18,756 bases of DNA, taken from DASWHD01 sp036393335 (GTDB taxonomy: Bacteria > CG2-30-53-67 > CG2-30-70-394). The stretch is from contig DASWHD010000127.1 in assembly GCA_036393335.1 (NCBI GenBank), positions 1 through 18,756 of the forward strand, read 5' to 3'. The notes under the pieces are model-generated. The model had not been told where the DNA came from. It was given only the letters and a program-made list of their open reading frames with translations, and did no database searches. Both the position numbers and the translations under genes were made by a program. Shown here piece by piece: positions 1-7,296 of this stretch (position 1 is its first letter; each line of letters starts with the position of its first letter).

Positions 1-893
1 TCAGCCGGGCGAAGACCCAGGCCCCCGCCGTGACTGGGTCGCCGTGGCCGATGCCGAGGCCGACCTCTATGCGCTGTTTGCCCAGGCGCTGGGCCAAAAA
101 GACGGCCCGGCGCTGTTGATCCGCGCCCGCCACAACCGGGCGACGGTGCCCACGCTGGCGCCGTTACGGGAGCCCTTGGCGAGTCTGCCGGTGGCGGGGA
201 CCCAGGAGTTGTCCGTGCCCCGCCAAGGAAAGCGTGCGGCCCGGCAGGCCCGGCTGGCGATCCGCTACGCGCCGGTGAGCCTCCAGGCGCCGAGGCGCTC
301 GGGCGCCCCCGCTGGCGCTGTGGGCGATCGCCGCCCGCGAGCTCGACGCCCCGGCCGACGGGACCGCCGCCCTGGACTGGCTGTTGCTCACGACGCTGCC
401 CGTGACGTCCTTTGCGGGCGCCTGCGAGAAGCTTTCCTGGTACACGCGGCGCTGGGGGATCGAGGTCTACCACCGCACCCTCAAGAGCGGCTGCCGCATC
501 GAAGAACGCCAGCTCGGCACCGCCCAGCGGCTCACCGCCTGCCTGGCCATCGACCTGGTGGTGGCGTGGCGGATCCTGCATCTCACCCACCTCGGGCGGG
601 CTCACCCGGAGGTGCCCTGCACGGCCTATTTCGAGGAGGCCCAGTGGCAGGCGCTGGTCGCCTTCGTCCACCGCGACGCAACGGCGGCCCAAGGACCGCC
701 TCCACCCTTGCGCACCGCCGTGCGCCTGGTCGCTGGCCTCGGCGGTTTCCTGGGTCGCAAGGGCGACGGCGAACCGGGCGCCCAGACCCTGTGGCGCGGC
801 CTGCAACGCCTCGACGACCTCACCCTGGCCTGGCGCGCCTTCGGCCCCAACGCCCACGATCCCACGGTCCCCAGCGACCGGAGATATGGGTAA
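1..893 (+). pseudogene. IS4-family (Tn5-like) transposase, 3' part, frameshifted
   Basis: This is the catalytic and C-terminal part of a DDE transposase; the N-terminus lies outside the window. Seen: the reading frame from base 2 gives a VAVADAEADLYALFA block, where the Asp at 50-52 fits the second catalytic Asp of IS4-family enzymes. That frame is lost near 285-303. The next frame then continues with LWAIAARELDAPADG and LLLTTLPV and the full YREK signature Y-(2)-R-(3)-E-(6)-K, with Tyr at 441, Arg at 450, catalytic Glu at 462 and Lys at 483. The stop is TAA at 891-893. One extra base or two missing bases in a C/G-rich run near 300 explains the break. No terminal inverted repeat was recognised downstream. 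The element is probably dead unless the shift is a sequencing error or is translationally corrected. Family call is firm; the exact IS name is not known. Confidence 0.88.
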
Positions 894-1311
894 CGATCAG
901 CCCGTGGGAGAGGGACAGGGAGAGGGGGGAACGGATCCCGCACCATTCCCGAGTACCTACACCAACAGTCCTCGCTGCAGCGCCCACCGGCGTTCGCCCA
1001 CCTGACACACAACGTTGCTCTTAAAATGGCAGCCTTGACGATGCCCCTTGCGCCGTGCACCTTGAGCCACGATCGAACCGGGGAGGGGATGAATGGGCAC
1101 CGCACAGATTGGAACAGCCGATCATGTTGCATCCTTTTTCGCAATGGTAAGAGTTGAACCCAATCACGAGATCGTGAGTTTTTCTTATAGTCTAATTCCA
1201 AGTTAGTGTAGAACACGAGGGTGATAGGAACTGCGATTATTGTTCCCTGCCTTGGTCGTCGATCTGATTCCGATCTGGAGCACGTCAATAGCCTGGTAAA
1301 GGAGTTCTGCC
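894..1311. other. Non-coding stretch between transposase remnant and 1312 gene
   Basis: No credible gene on either strand. The first part is GC-rich with a purine-rich run (907-930). From about 1120 the base composition turns AT-richer and stays so through the next gene. The only structure seen is the small hairpin with a T-run at 1164-1183. No convincing -35/-10 pair could be chosen for the downstream gene. Confidence 0.5.
1164..1183 (+). terminator. Short hairpin with T-run, terminator-like
   Basis: TCACG (1164-1168) pairs with CGTGA (1173-1177) around the loop AGAT and is followed by five T residues at 1179-1183. The stem is short and no intact gene lies just upstream, so this may be a leftover terminator or chance. 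Confidence 0.3.
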
Positions 1312-1941
1312 ATGCCAAGATTTCACGCAACGACAACAAAGGCTCTTTTTCGATTCCTTATCTGGTGCGCCGTTTTTGTTCCTATAATAGTCCAAGCGTC
1401 GGAGGATCCTGTTGATAACTCTATAGAAAAGGAAAGCAGTAGTCCTGTTGTGGCCGGACCACAAGTGACCAAAGCTGACGCAGGACGATCAGAAGACAAA
1501 GAGTACAGGGACAATTTCGAACGGATCGATGAACAATCTGCCAATCTCGATAGCGAAATTCAGCGTAAGACCGGTGAGTGTGAGGATGCTTCTCGAACTA
1601 GTGGTCGACTGCTGGCATGTGACGAATGTTACGCGCATGTCCAAACGGCGGAAGAGAAGCTCGTTGGCTTGCGACATGAAGCTTCGAATCTCGTACCACC
1701 ACATGAATATGAAGATTTCCACAGACTCTGGCTTGAGCTACTCATAACGCAGGATCTAGAGCTGTCGGAAAAGGCTATCGCGTGCGACATACATCGTATG
1801 GCACTTGATAAAAGAACTGAATTAGAAATGATTATTTCGTCAATTGAGCGTTTAGCGTCAATTCTTAGAGAAAAATTAGAGCTGACGATCAGAATGAAGC
1901 CGACTAGAGAAAAATTTCTATCGATGGACGATCGACAATAG
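1312..1941 (+). CDS. Small exported helical protein of unknown function
   Basis: 209 residues, function not recognised. Residues about 11-29 form a hydrophobic signal peptide ending VQA before SED, so the protein should be exported by Sec with cleavage near residue 29. The mature part is highly charged and predicted largely helical: heptad-like Leu/Ile/Glu/Lys patterns at about 75-130 and 145-205 suggest coiled coil. A Cys-rich patch (GECED, then CDECY near residues 85-105) could form a disulphide. The start is supported by AAAGGAG at 1298-1304, seven bases before the ATG. Codon use is clearly AT-richer than the GC-rich neighbours (many AT-ending codons, AGA arginines), and the gene sits beside a dead IS4 transposase, so recent acquisition is likely. 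The coding call is strong because of the ribosome site and signal peptide; no function is proposed. Confidence 0.75.
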   Translation: MPRFHATTTKALFRFLIWCAVFVPIIVQASEDPVDNSIEKESSSPVVAGPQVTKADAGRSEDKEYRDNFERIDEQSANLDSEIQRKTGECEDASRTSGRLLACDECYAHVQTAEEKLVGLRHEASNLVPPHEYEDFHRLWLELLITQDLELSEKAIACDIHRMALDKRTELEMIISSIERLASILREKLELTIRMKPTREKFLSMDDRQ

Positions 1942-2312
1942 CGTAAAACAGAAATTCTGGAATGTCATCGGGTAGCGACGTACACCCCACAGACTAGCAA
2001 TTGTGTCCGGTCTTCATGATTTCGCTGAGATGTAGTGTGTTTGATGCGGAATCCTGGCTAACGAGGCGCTCCAATGACCCGGCGACAGGTTCGTTTCCTG
2101 GGGTCGGGGGCTCGTGCCTTCTCGCTTGCACGGCATGGAACTGGTTGCCGGATCGCCTGAGCTTGGTCGTCAGGTTCAACCGCCCCGGGCTTTTCCCAAT
2201 TGAAGATCATGCAATTGGGTTACGAAACAGGCGCCGTGACCTTCGAGACCCGGAGCGGGGATCTGACCGTCAAGAAGCGGGATGGCGGACCGGACGTTGC
2301 AGGGATGCGCCG
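1942..2312. other. Non-coding stretch with one hairpin
   Basis: No supported gene. A perfect 8-bp inverted repeat CCCAATTG (2195-2202) / CAATTGGG (2212-2219) with a 9-base loop is present; no T-run follows on either strand. A 35-codon frame opens at ATG 2209 and stops at the TAG inside the CTAG that borders the repeat at 2313; it matches nothing recognisable. Confidence 0.4.
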
Positions 2313-2518
2313 CTAGCCCGCATATCTCACCACGAATCTGCTGCGACCGCACAACCCCCGGATCTCCTGGCCGGGTCCTCGTCCGGGGTAGGAGCCGAAT
2401 CCCTTCGGCGACCTGCCACATGGGGTCGCCGATAGAATCGGCTCCTACCGCGGGCCGGCCAGGATCTACGTGCGTGTGCACGGTCTCGCGACAATCCGGG
2501 GTGAGAAATGCGGGCTAG
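2313..2518. mobile_element. Composite REP-containing MITE-like element, copy 1 (core type A)
   Basis: The ends are CTAGCCCGCATATCTCACC (2313-2331) and its inverted partner GGTGAGAAATGCGGGCTAG (2500-2518), with one mismatch. CTAG on both sides (2313-2316, 2515-2518) looks like a 4-bp target duplication, leaving a 198-bp element. The centre holds a REP-like hairpin starting GTAGGAGCCG at 2388-2411 and an inverted one ending CGGCTCCTAC at 2426-2448. The same frame recurs at 9837, 13389 and 16968. It carries no transposase, so it would be moved in trans. The YTAR-like target resembles IS701-family elements; that link is inference. Confidence 0.8.
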
Positions 2519-2638
2519 ACCTGCATCCTTGCCGGTAGGATTCACCACGGACCTGCGGCAGGCTCTAAGAGAGTCATGGCCGCAGGGGGGCTGGTGCGGT
2601 GGCAGTGAGCCCGCCGCCGCATTTCCGGGGTCGGTGCG

Positions 2639-2711
2639 GTGTCACGGCTCCGCGCCGTTCCTCCGGCGGAGGTCTAAGCCGTGCCACGAAACGGACGATA
2701 GAAAAGGAGGT
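2639..2711 (+). promoter_or_regulatory. Structured leader and strong orphan Shine-Dalgarno upstream of the CigR-like gene
   Basis: Nested stems are seen: CACGGCT (2643-2649) pairs with AGCCGTG (2677-2683), extended outward by GTG/CAC (2639-2641 / 2685-2687) across one mismatch, and CCTCC (2660-2664) pairs with GGAGG (2668-2672). Fifteen bases later comes AAAAGGAGGT (2702-2711), a near-perfect Shine-Dalgarno, but no ATG, GTG or TTG follows at a usable distance. It could be a structured mRNA leader, a lost small ORF, or chance in GC-rich DNA. Confidence 0.3.
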
Positions 2712-2792
2712 AAACGAAGCCGGAGACACTGCGCAGCGACCGGACGGACGACCCATGGTGCGTGTCGCGGCCGCTGACTCGGGAGAAACACG

Positions 2793-3236
2793 ATGCGCGA
2801 ACCCTTCATGCCCTGGGCGATGGCCCTCCTCGTACCCATGATCTCGATGGGCTGCACTGTTACCCAGCCGCAGCTCACCTCCGGGAGGGTCGTGTGGCAG
2901 GACGACCACAGCCGCATCGAGGTCGCCTTCAACGACGCGGACCGCCGGCACATCTCCGACTATTACAGCAGCAAGAAGCGCCTCCCCCCTGGCCTCGCCA
3001 AGAAGAAGCGCCTGCCGCCGGGGCTCCAGAAACAGATCGTGCGGAATGGCAAGTTACCGCCCGGACTCCAGGGCAGCGAGCTGCCCGGCGACCTCGAGCG
3101 CCGGCTCTCCCCGCTCCCAGAGAACTACATGCGCCTCAAGGTCGGTACGGATGTCGTGCTCTTGGACCAGAGGACCCAGGTCGTGATGGACGTCATCTAC
3201 GCTGTGGGCGCCGCCACGGTCTCCAGCTCCGACTAG
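2793..3236 (+). CDS. CigR-family lipoprotein with LPPGL repeats
   Basis: 147 residues. The N-terminus is a short hydrophobic segment ending SMGC, so Cys21 is the likely lipidated residue and the protein would sit in the periplasm on a lipid anchor. After a charged domain come three copies of the signature LPPGL at residues 64-68, 74-78 and 88-92, each preceded by basic residues. The C-terminal part (YMRLKVGTDVVLLD, then VVMDVIYAVG) is the small beta domain typical of proteins annotated as the CigR/RcnB-like group. In Salmonella, CigR is an inner-membrane negative regulator of virulence encoded on SPI-3; the role elsewhere is unknown. GGGAGA at 2781-2786 precedes the ATG by six bases. It stands alone, with about 350 bases of repeat-bearing DNA before ptsP. 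Family call is fairly firm, function open. Confidence 0.8.
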   Translation: MREPFMPWAMALLVPMISMGCTVTQPQLTSGRVVWQDDHSRIEVAFNDADRRHISDYYSSKKRLPPGLAKKKRLPPGLQKQIVRNGKLPPGLQGSELPGDLERRLSPLPENYMRLKVGTDVVLLDQRTQVVMDVIYAVGAATVSSSD

Positions 3237-3456
3237 TAAGCGGCGCGTTCTCCGGGGCGATCCTCTCGGCCTGCCCAGACCAACGGAATGCCGGGCAGCC
3301 ATGCGGGCGAGGGGCACGAGGTGTCCTCCTGGCGAGGTGTGTGTCGCGGCCCCGGTGTTGTGGTCGCCGTGAAGCTCTAGGAGCCGCTTCGGCCGACACG
3401 AAATTACTCCCTTGACGAGACGCTGCTGGGATACAGGATGGGTATGGTTCAGAATG

Positions 3457-3540
3457 CTCGCCCTTCTCACCACGAATCCGCTGCGCGGTCCCATCTGCTG
3501 CGCGCCCTCACGACGGTCTCGGGTGAGAAATGTGGTCTTG
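3457..3540. repeat. Collapsed copy of the composite repeat lacking its REP core
   Basis: The left end CTCGCCCTTCTCACC (3457-3471) continues CACGAATCCGCTGCG, matching the interior of copy 1 (CACGAATCTGCTGCG). The right side CACGACGGTCTCG followed by GGTGAGAAATG (3522-3532) matches the right interior and end of the full copies. The 100-plus bases carrying the REP pair are absent, and both ends have mutated, so this is an old deletion derivative. Confidence 0.6.
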
Positions 3541-3570
3541 GAGCCGATGCCTCCGGTCACACCGACCAGC

Positions 3571-3576
3571 GAAGGA
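3571..3576 (+). promoter_or_regulatory. Ribosome binding site fixing the ptsP start
   Basis: GAAGGAG lies seven bases before ATG 3584. This selects 3584 over the in-frame ATG at 3530, which lies inside the repeat end and lacks such a site. Confidence 0.75.
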
Positions 3577-3583
3577 GATCGCG

Positions 3584-5914
3584 ATGCCCGCCGATAGCTT
3601 AGGTGATCTTTCCAGGCTGGAGCTGCTTACCCGGCTGGTTCGCGACGTGAACTCCGCGCCGGACATGGACACGGTGCTACGCGTCGTTGTGCAGCGAACG
3701 CGCGAGGTAATACATGCAGACGTTTGCACCATTTACCTCTCGGATCACGAGAGACGGAGGCACGTGATCGCGGCCACGGATGGGTTGGCCGGGAGCGTGG
3801 TCGGACAGGTCCAGCTCGCCTTCGGCAAGGGGCTCATCGGCATGGTGGCCGAGAGCACCACCGCCGTGAGTCTCGACGACGTCCCGGAGGAAATGGACAA
3901 AGGGTTTGTCGATCAGGCCGGCGCCGGGCGATTTCACGGCTTTCTCGGGGTACCCATCACCCACCGGGGCGCGGCGCTCGGCGTGTTGGTGGTACGGCAA
4001 CGGAACGTGCGGCGCTTCGACGATGGCGACGCCGCGTTTCTGACCACCCTGGCCGCCCAGCTCGGCGGGGCCATCGCCTGTGCCAGGGCGAGCGGCGAGA
4101 TCTGCGCCCTGTGCGAGCCGGACGCCCCGCCGGTGGGCCGGTTCGACGGGTTACCGGGCGCCCCCGGGATCGCCCTGGGAACGGCGGTCGTGGTCTATCC
4201 CCCGGCCGACCTGCGTGCGGTGCCGGACCGGCCGGCGGACGACCCGGCGCGCGAGGAGCGGAGTTTCCGCGACGCCATCGAGCACATCCAGGAGGAGGTC
4301 CGGCGGCTCCGGCAAGACCTGGATCGGACCCTATCGTCGATGGACCGGGCGCTCTTCGACACCTACGCCATGATCCTCGACAGCCCCCAGATCGTGGAGA
4401 CCACGGTGGAAGCCATCCATCAGGGGAACTGGGCCCCGGGGGCGCTGCGCCGGACGATCGAGCGCCACACGCGGCGCTTCGATGAGATGCAGGACCCGTA
4501 CCTGCGGGAACGGGGTACGGACATCCGCCAGCTCGGCAACCGCATCCTCGAGCACTTGCAGGGGACCTCCGGCACCCGACGCGATTATCCGGCGGACACG
4601 ATCCTGATCGGCCGGCAGCTCAGCACCATCGACCTGGGGCTCGTCCCCCGGGACCGGCTGCGCGCCATCGTCTCCGCCGAGGGCTCGTCCCTGTCCCACG
4701 CGGCGATCTTCGCGCGTGCCCTCGGCATTCCGGCGGTGATGGGGGTGGTGGCGCCGCGCCTGGAGCAATGGGACGGCCAGGAGGTCGTCGCCAACGGCAA
4801 CCGCGGCGCGGTCTATGTCTCGCCCAGCGCCCCGCTGCGCGCCGAGATCGAGCGCCTCATCCGCGAGGAGCGGGTCCTCGCGGAGCACCTGAGCACCCTG
4901 CGCGATCTGCCGTCGACCACCTACGACGGCGTCGAGGTGTCCCTGTACACCAACGCCGGTCTCGTGGCAGACACCTCCTTGACGGTCGCCGCCGGCTCGG
5001 CCGGCATCGGCCTGTTCCGGTCCGAGCTGCCGTTCATGCTCGACGACCGATTCCCCACCGAGCAGGAGCAGACGGGGGTCTACCGCCAGGTGCTGGAGAC
5101 GGCCGCGCCCCTGCCGGTGAACCTGCGCACCCTGGACGTCGGTGGCGACAAGCCGCTGCCGTACTTGCCCATCGTGGAGCGCAACCCCGCCCTGGGATGG
5201 CGTGGTATTCGCCTCACCCTGGACCACCCGGAGATCTTCCTCACCCAGCTCCGTGCGGCGCTGCGGGCGAACGTGGGGCTGGGAAACCTGCGGCTCCTCC
5301 TGCCCATGGTGATGGGCGTCGCCGAGGTGGAGCAGGCCGTCGCGTTGATCCACCAGGCCCACCGTCAGCTCCTCTGGGAGGGCGTGGCCTGCTCCCTGCC
5401 GCCGGTCGGGATCATGGTGGAGGTCCCCTCCGCGGTCTACCAGGCGGAGGAGCTGGCCCGGCGGGTGGACTTCCTCTCCGTCGGCACCAACGACCTCGCC
5501 CAGTACCTGCTGGCGATCGACCGCGGCAACCCGCAGGTCTCCGAGCGGCTGGACCCGCTCCACCCCGCGGTGCTGCGTGCCTTGCGGCAGGTGGTGGAGG
5601 CGTGTCGGCGGGCGGGGAAGCCGGTCGCCGTGTGCGGTGAGATGGCGGGCGATCCCGGCTGCGCCCTGCTCCTGTTGGGCATGGGGTTCAACAGCCTGAG
5701 CATCAATGCCGCGGCCCTGCCGCGGGTCAAATGGGCGATCCGCAGCGTGACCTTTGCGCAGATGGAGGCCTTGGCCGAGGCGGCCCTGCAGCTCGATCGG
5801 CCGGAGCCCATCTGGCGGTTGGTAGAGCAGGTGCTCGAAGACGCCGGCCTGGAACGGCTGGTCCAGCGGGCCGATGCGCAGGTGGACGAGACCGGGTCTC
5901 GGACCGCCGTCTGA
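3584..5914 (+). CDS. ptsP: Phosphoenolpyruvate--protein phosphotransferase of the nitrogen PTS (EI-Ntr, GAF + enzyme I)
   Basis: 776 residues, close to the roughly 750 of E. coli PtsP. It takes phosphate from phosphoenolpyruvate and passes it to NPr (PtsO) and on to EIIA-Ntr, a cytosolic regulatory relay tied to nitrogen and potassium status. Domains in order: N-terminal GAF sensor (about 8-165), EI helical/swivel region (about 185-410) with the active-site motif SLSHAAIFAR containing the phospho-acceptor His372, and the C-terminal PEP-binding barrel (about 430-745) with the signature FLSVGTNDLAQYLLAIDRGN and catalytic Cys684 in AVCGEMAGDP. All key residues are present, so the enzyme should be active. 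In many proteobacteria GAF senses glutamine; ligand here is inferred. Its usual partners ptsO and ptsN are not in the window. Start at 3584 is fixed by its ribosome site. GC-rich inverted repeat follows the stop. Confidence 0.96.
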   Translation: MPADSLGDLSRLELLTRLVRDVNSAPDMDTVLRVVVQRTREVIHADVCTIYLSDHERRRHVIAATDGLAGSVVGQVQLAFGKGLIGMVAESTTAVSLDDVPEEMDKGFVDQAGAGRFHGFLGVPITHRGAALGVLVVRQRNVRRFDDGDAAFLTTLAAQLGGAIACARASGEICALCEPDAPPVGRFDGLPGAPGIALGTAVVVYPPADLRAVPDRPADDPAREERSFRDAIEHIQEEVRRLRQDLDRTLSSMDRALFDTYAMILDSPQIVETTVEAIHQGNWAPGALRRTIERHTRRFDEMQDPYLRERGTDIRQLGNRILEHLQGTSGTRRDYPADTILIGRQLSTIDLGLVPRDRLRAIVSAEGSSLSHAAIFARALGIPAVMGVVAPRLEQWDGQEVVANGNRGAVYVSPSAPLRAEIERLIREERVLAEHLSTLRDLPSTTYDGVEVSLYTNAGLVADTSLTVAAGSAGIGLFRSELPFMLDDRFPTEQEQTGVYRQVLETAAPLPVNLRTLDVGGDKPLPYLPIVERNPALGWRGIRLTLDHPEIFLTQLRAALRANVGLGNLRLLLPMVMGVAEVEQAVALIHQAHRQLLWEGVACSLPPVGIMVEVPSAVYQAEELARRVDFLSVGTNDLAQYLLAIDRGNPQVSERLDPLHPAVLRALRQVVEACRRAGKPVAVCGEMAGDPGCALLLLGMGFNSLSINAAALPRVKWAIRSVTFAQMEALAEAALQLDRPEPIWRLVEQVLEDAGLERLVQRADAQVDETGSRTAV

Positions 5915-5944
5915 GCCGTTCGCCACTCCACGGTGTGAACGGCC

Positions 5945-5983
5945 GGCGCCGGTGATTCAATGGGGCCGCCGGGGGCCGGCGCC
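5945..5983 (+). terminator. GC-rich inverted repeat after ptsP
   Basis: GGCGCCGG (5945-5952) and CCGGCGCC (5976-5983) are perfect inverted repeats 31 bases after the ptsP stop. No T-run follows, so it is at best a weak or factor-assisted terminator; the ten-base GGCCGGCGCC also occurs as a direct repeat (5941, 5974). Confidence 0.3.
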
Positions 5984-6058
5984 ACTCCCCCGCTCGTGCA
6001 GTACCGTTCGGGCCACGACCCAAGGGCGAGCGAGAACGGTGGATCAAAAGTGAACAGT

Positions 6059-6085
6059 TAAAGACAGTTTTTCCTACTGTCTTTA
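6059..6085. promoter_or_regulatory. Perfect 10-bp inverted repeat upstream of the patatin gene
   Basis: TAAAGACAGT (6059-6068) pairs with ACTGTCTTTA (6076-6085) around the 7-base loop TTTTCCT. The AT-rich palindrome stands out in GC-rich DNA, about 110 bases before the patatin start. It could be an operator, a transcript hairpin, or a leftover mobile-element end. No promoter boxes could be assigned with confidence. Confidence 0.4.
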
Positions 6086-6192
6086 TGCTAAAGTGCGCTT
6101 CATTAGCGGGATGCAGGAGCGCGGTCACCGCCTGGAGGAGGCAGGAGGACGATGATGCAGGGACGACATCATCCACGGGACGCGGAGGCCCA

Positions 6193-7134
6193 ATGAAGCA
6201 CGTCCTGGCCATCGATGGGGGAGGCATCCGCGGCATCATTCCGGCGCTGGTGTTGGCGGAGGTCGAAAAGCGTACCGGCAAGCGGGTGGCGCAGATCTTC
6301 GACCTGATCGCCGGGACCTCCACCGGCGGCATCTTGGCCCTCGGCCTGAGCAAGGATGACGGGACAGGAACTCCTGCCTACGGCGCCGCCGACCTCGTCA
6401 AGCTGTACCAGAAACGGGGTAAGGAGATCTTCGCCCGCTCCCTGTGGAAAGGGGTCTCCTCCGTGGGTGGGGTGACGGATGAGAGGTACTCCGAAAAAGG
6501 GCTCGAGAACGTGCTCGCAGAATACTTCGGAAGCGAACCGTTAGGTGCAGCATTGACCCGGGTGTTGATCTCCAGCTACGACATCGAACGCCGCGAGCCG
6601 CACTTTTTCAAGAGCTGGCGAGAGCCGTGGGAGACCGTCGAGATGCGCCATGCGGCTCGGGCGACGTCGGCGGCTCCGTCCTATTTCGAGCCTGCGCTGA
6701 CGCCGTGCGGCGCGGAAACGAAGGTGCTGGTCGACGGTGGTGTGTTCATCAACAACCCGGCGGTGTCGGCGTACGCGGAGGCGAAAAAGGTCTTCCCCGA
6801 GGAACGTGATTTTCTGGTGGTGTCCATCGGCACCGGGCAGTTGACCCGACCCATTCATTACGCCGAGGCACGGGACTGGGGCAGGGCAGGGTGGATGTTG
6901 CCCATCCTGAGCTGCGTCTTCGACGGCGTCGCAGACGCGGCGAATTACCAGCTCCAACAGATCCTCGGGGATGACTTCATCCGTCTTCAGACTAGCCTGA
7001 ACATCGCATCCGATGACCTGGATGATGCGACGGATGGCAACTTGCAAAATCTGCTATCGGAAGCACGAAAATTAATCCGGATGAATAAGGAGAAGCTCGA
7101 GGAGCTGTGCAGCCGGATTGGGCAAGGGGAGTGA
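6193..7134 (+). CDS. Patatin-like phospholipase
   Basis: 313 residues; a serine acyl hydrolase expected to cleave fatty-acyl esters of phospholipids or related lipids. The N-terminus shows the oxyanion-hole loop DGGGIRG (residues 8-14), the nucleophile elbow GTSTGG with Ser43, and the catalytic Asp181 in VDGGVFINNP, so the Ser-Asp dyad is complete. No signal peptide or membrane segment is seen, suggesting a cytosolic or peripherally membrane-bound enzyme. The ATG at 6193 has GGAGG four bases upstream (6184-6188); an in-frame ATG at 6085 is rejected because it lies at the palindrome, lacks this site, and adds residues unlike the family. The cytochrome locus begins 162 bases downstream on the same strand, so functional linkage is possible but unproven. 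Related patatins (CapV) act in CBASS defence, but no cyclic-nucleotide synthase is present here. Confidence 0.92.
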   Translation: MKHVLAIDGGGIRGIIPALVLAEVEKRTGKRVAQIFDLIAGTSTGGILALGLSKDDGTGTPAYGAADLVKLYQKRGKEIFARSLWKGVSSVGGVTDERYSEKGLENVLAEYFGSEPLGAALTRVLISSYDIERREPHFFKSWREPWETVEMRHAARATSAAPSYFEPALTPCGAETKVLVDGGVFINNPAVSAYAEAKKVFPEERDFLVVSIGTGQLTRPIHYAEARDWGRAGWMLPILSCVFDGVADAANYQLQQILGDDFIRLQTSLNIASDDLDDATDGNLQNLLSEARKLIRMNKEKLEELCSRIGQGE

Positions 7135-7296
7135 GCCATCGATTCACGAGGAGCGGTGCTCTCGGCAGAGGTCGTGCACACACCTCGCGTTTTGTTGGGT
7201 GATGGGTAAAGACGGCTACCGAGGGTGGTTTGGGACCATGGGGAAGCCATACGAGTGATCGGGTAACGGACCACCCACTTTGTCCAGGAGGGAATC

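Larger units (their letters stand above)
3237..3583. other. Non-coding stretch before ptsP with REP fragment and collapsed repeat
   Basis: No gene supported. A single REP-like hairpin (TAGGAGCCGCTTCGGCCGA, 3378-3396; stem GCCG/CGGC) is present without its inverted partner. A TTGACG hexamer at 3412-3417 could be a -35 box but no good -10 lies 16-18 bases on. The collapsed element at 3457-3540 follows, ending 30 bases before the ptsP ribosome site. Confidence 0.45.

Noticed and set aside
2088..2160. Tat-like signal fragment (MTRRQVRFLGSGARAF) in the non-coding stretch at 2074
   Set aside because: The frame stops after 28 codons, lacks a ribosome site, and no mature domain follows in any frame.
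2001..2435. Open frames across repeat copy 1 in both directions
   Set aside because: They are made of repeat sequence (Arg/Pro/Ser-rich, ARISH-type peptides) that recurs in other copies; no ribosome site or family match.
3412..3440. Sigma-70 promoter for ptsP (TTGACG at 3412)
   Set aside because: No acceptable -10 hexamer at 16-18 bases; kept only as a possible -35 box in the intergenic note.
4331..5926. Long minus-strand open frame opposite ptsP
   Set aside because: It is a GC-rich shadow frame rich in Arg/His/Gly with no ribosome site or motif, while the plus strand has all PtsP active-site motifs.
6193..7134. Patatin as a CBASS effector (CapV)
   Set aside because: No cGAS/DncV-like nucleotidyltransferase, Cap2/Cap3 or other defence gene is adjacent; neighbours are ptsP and cytochromes.
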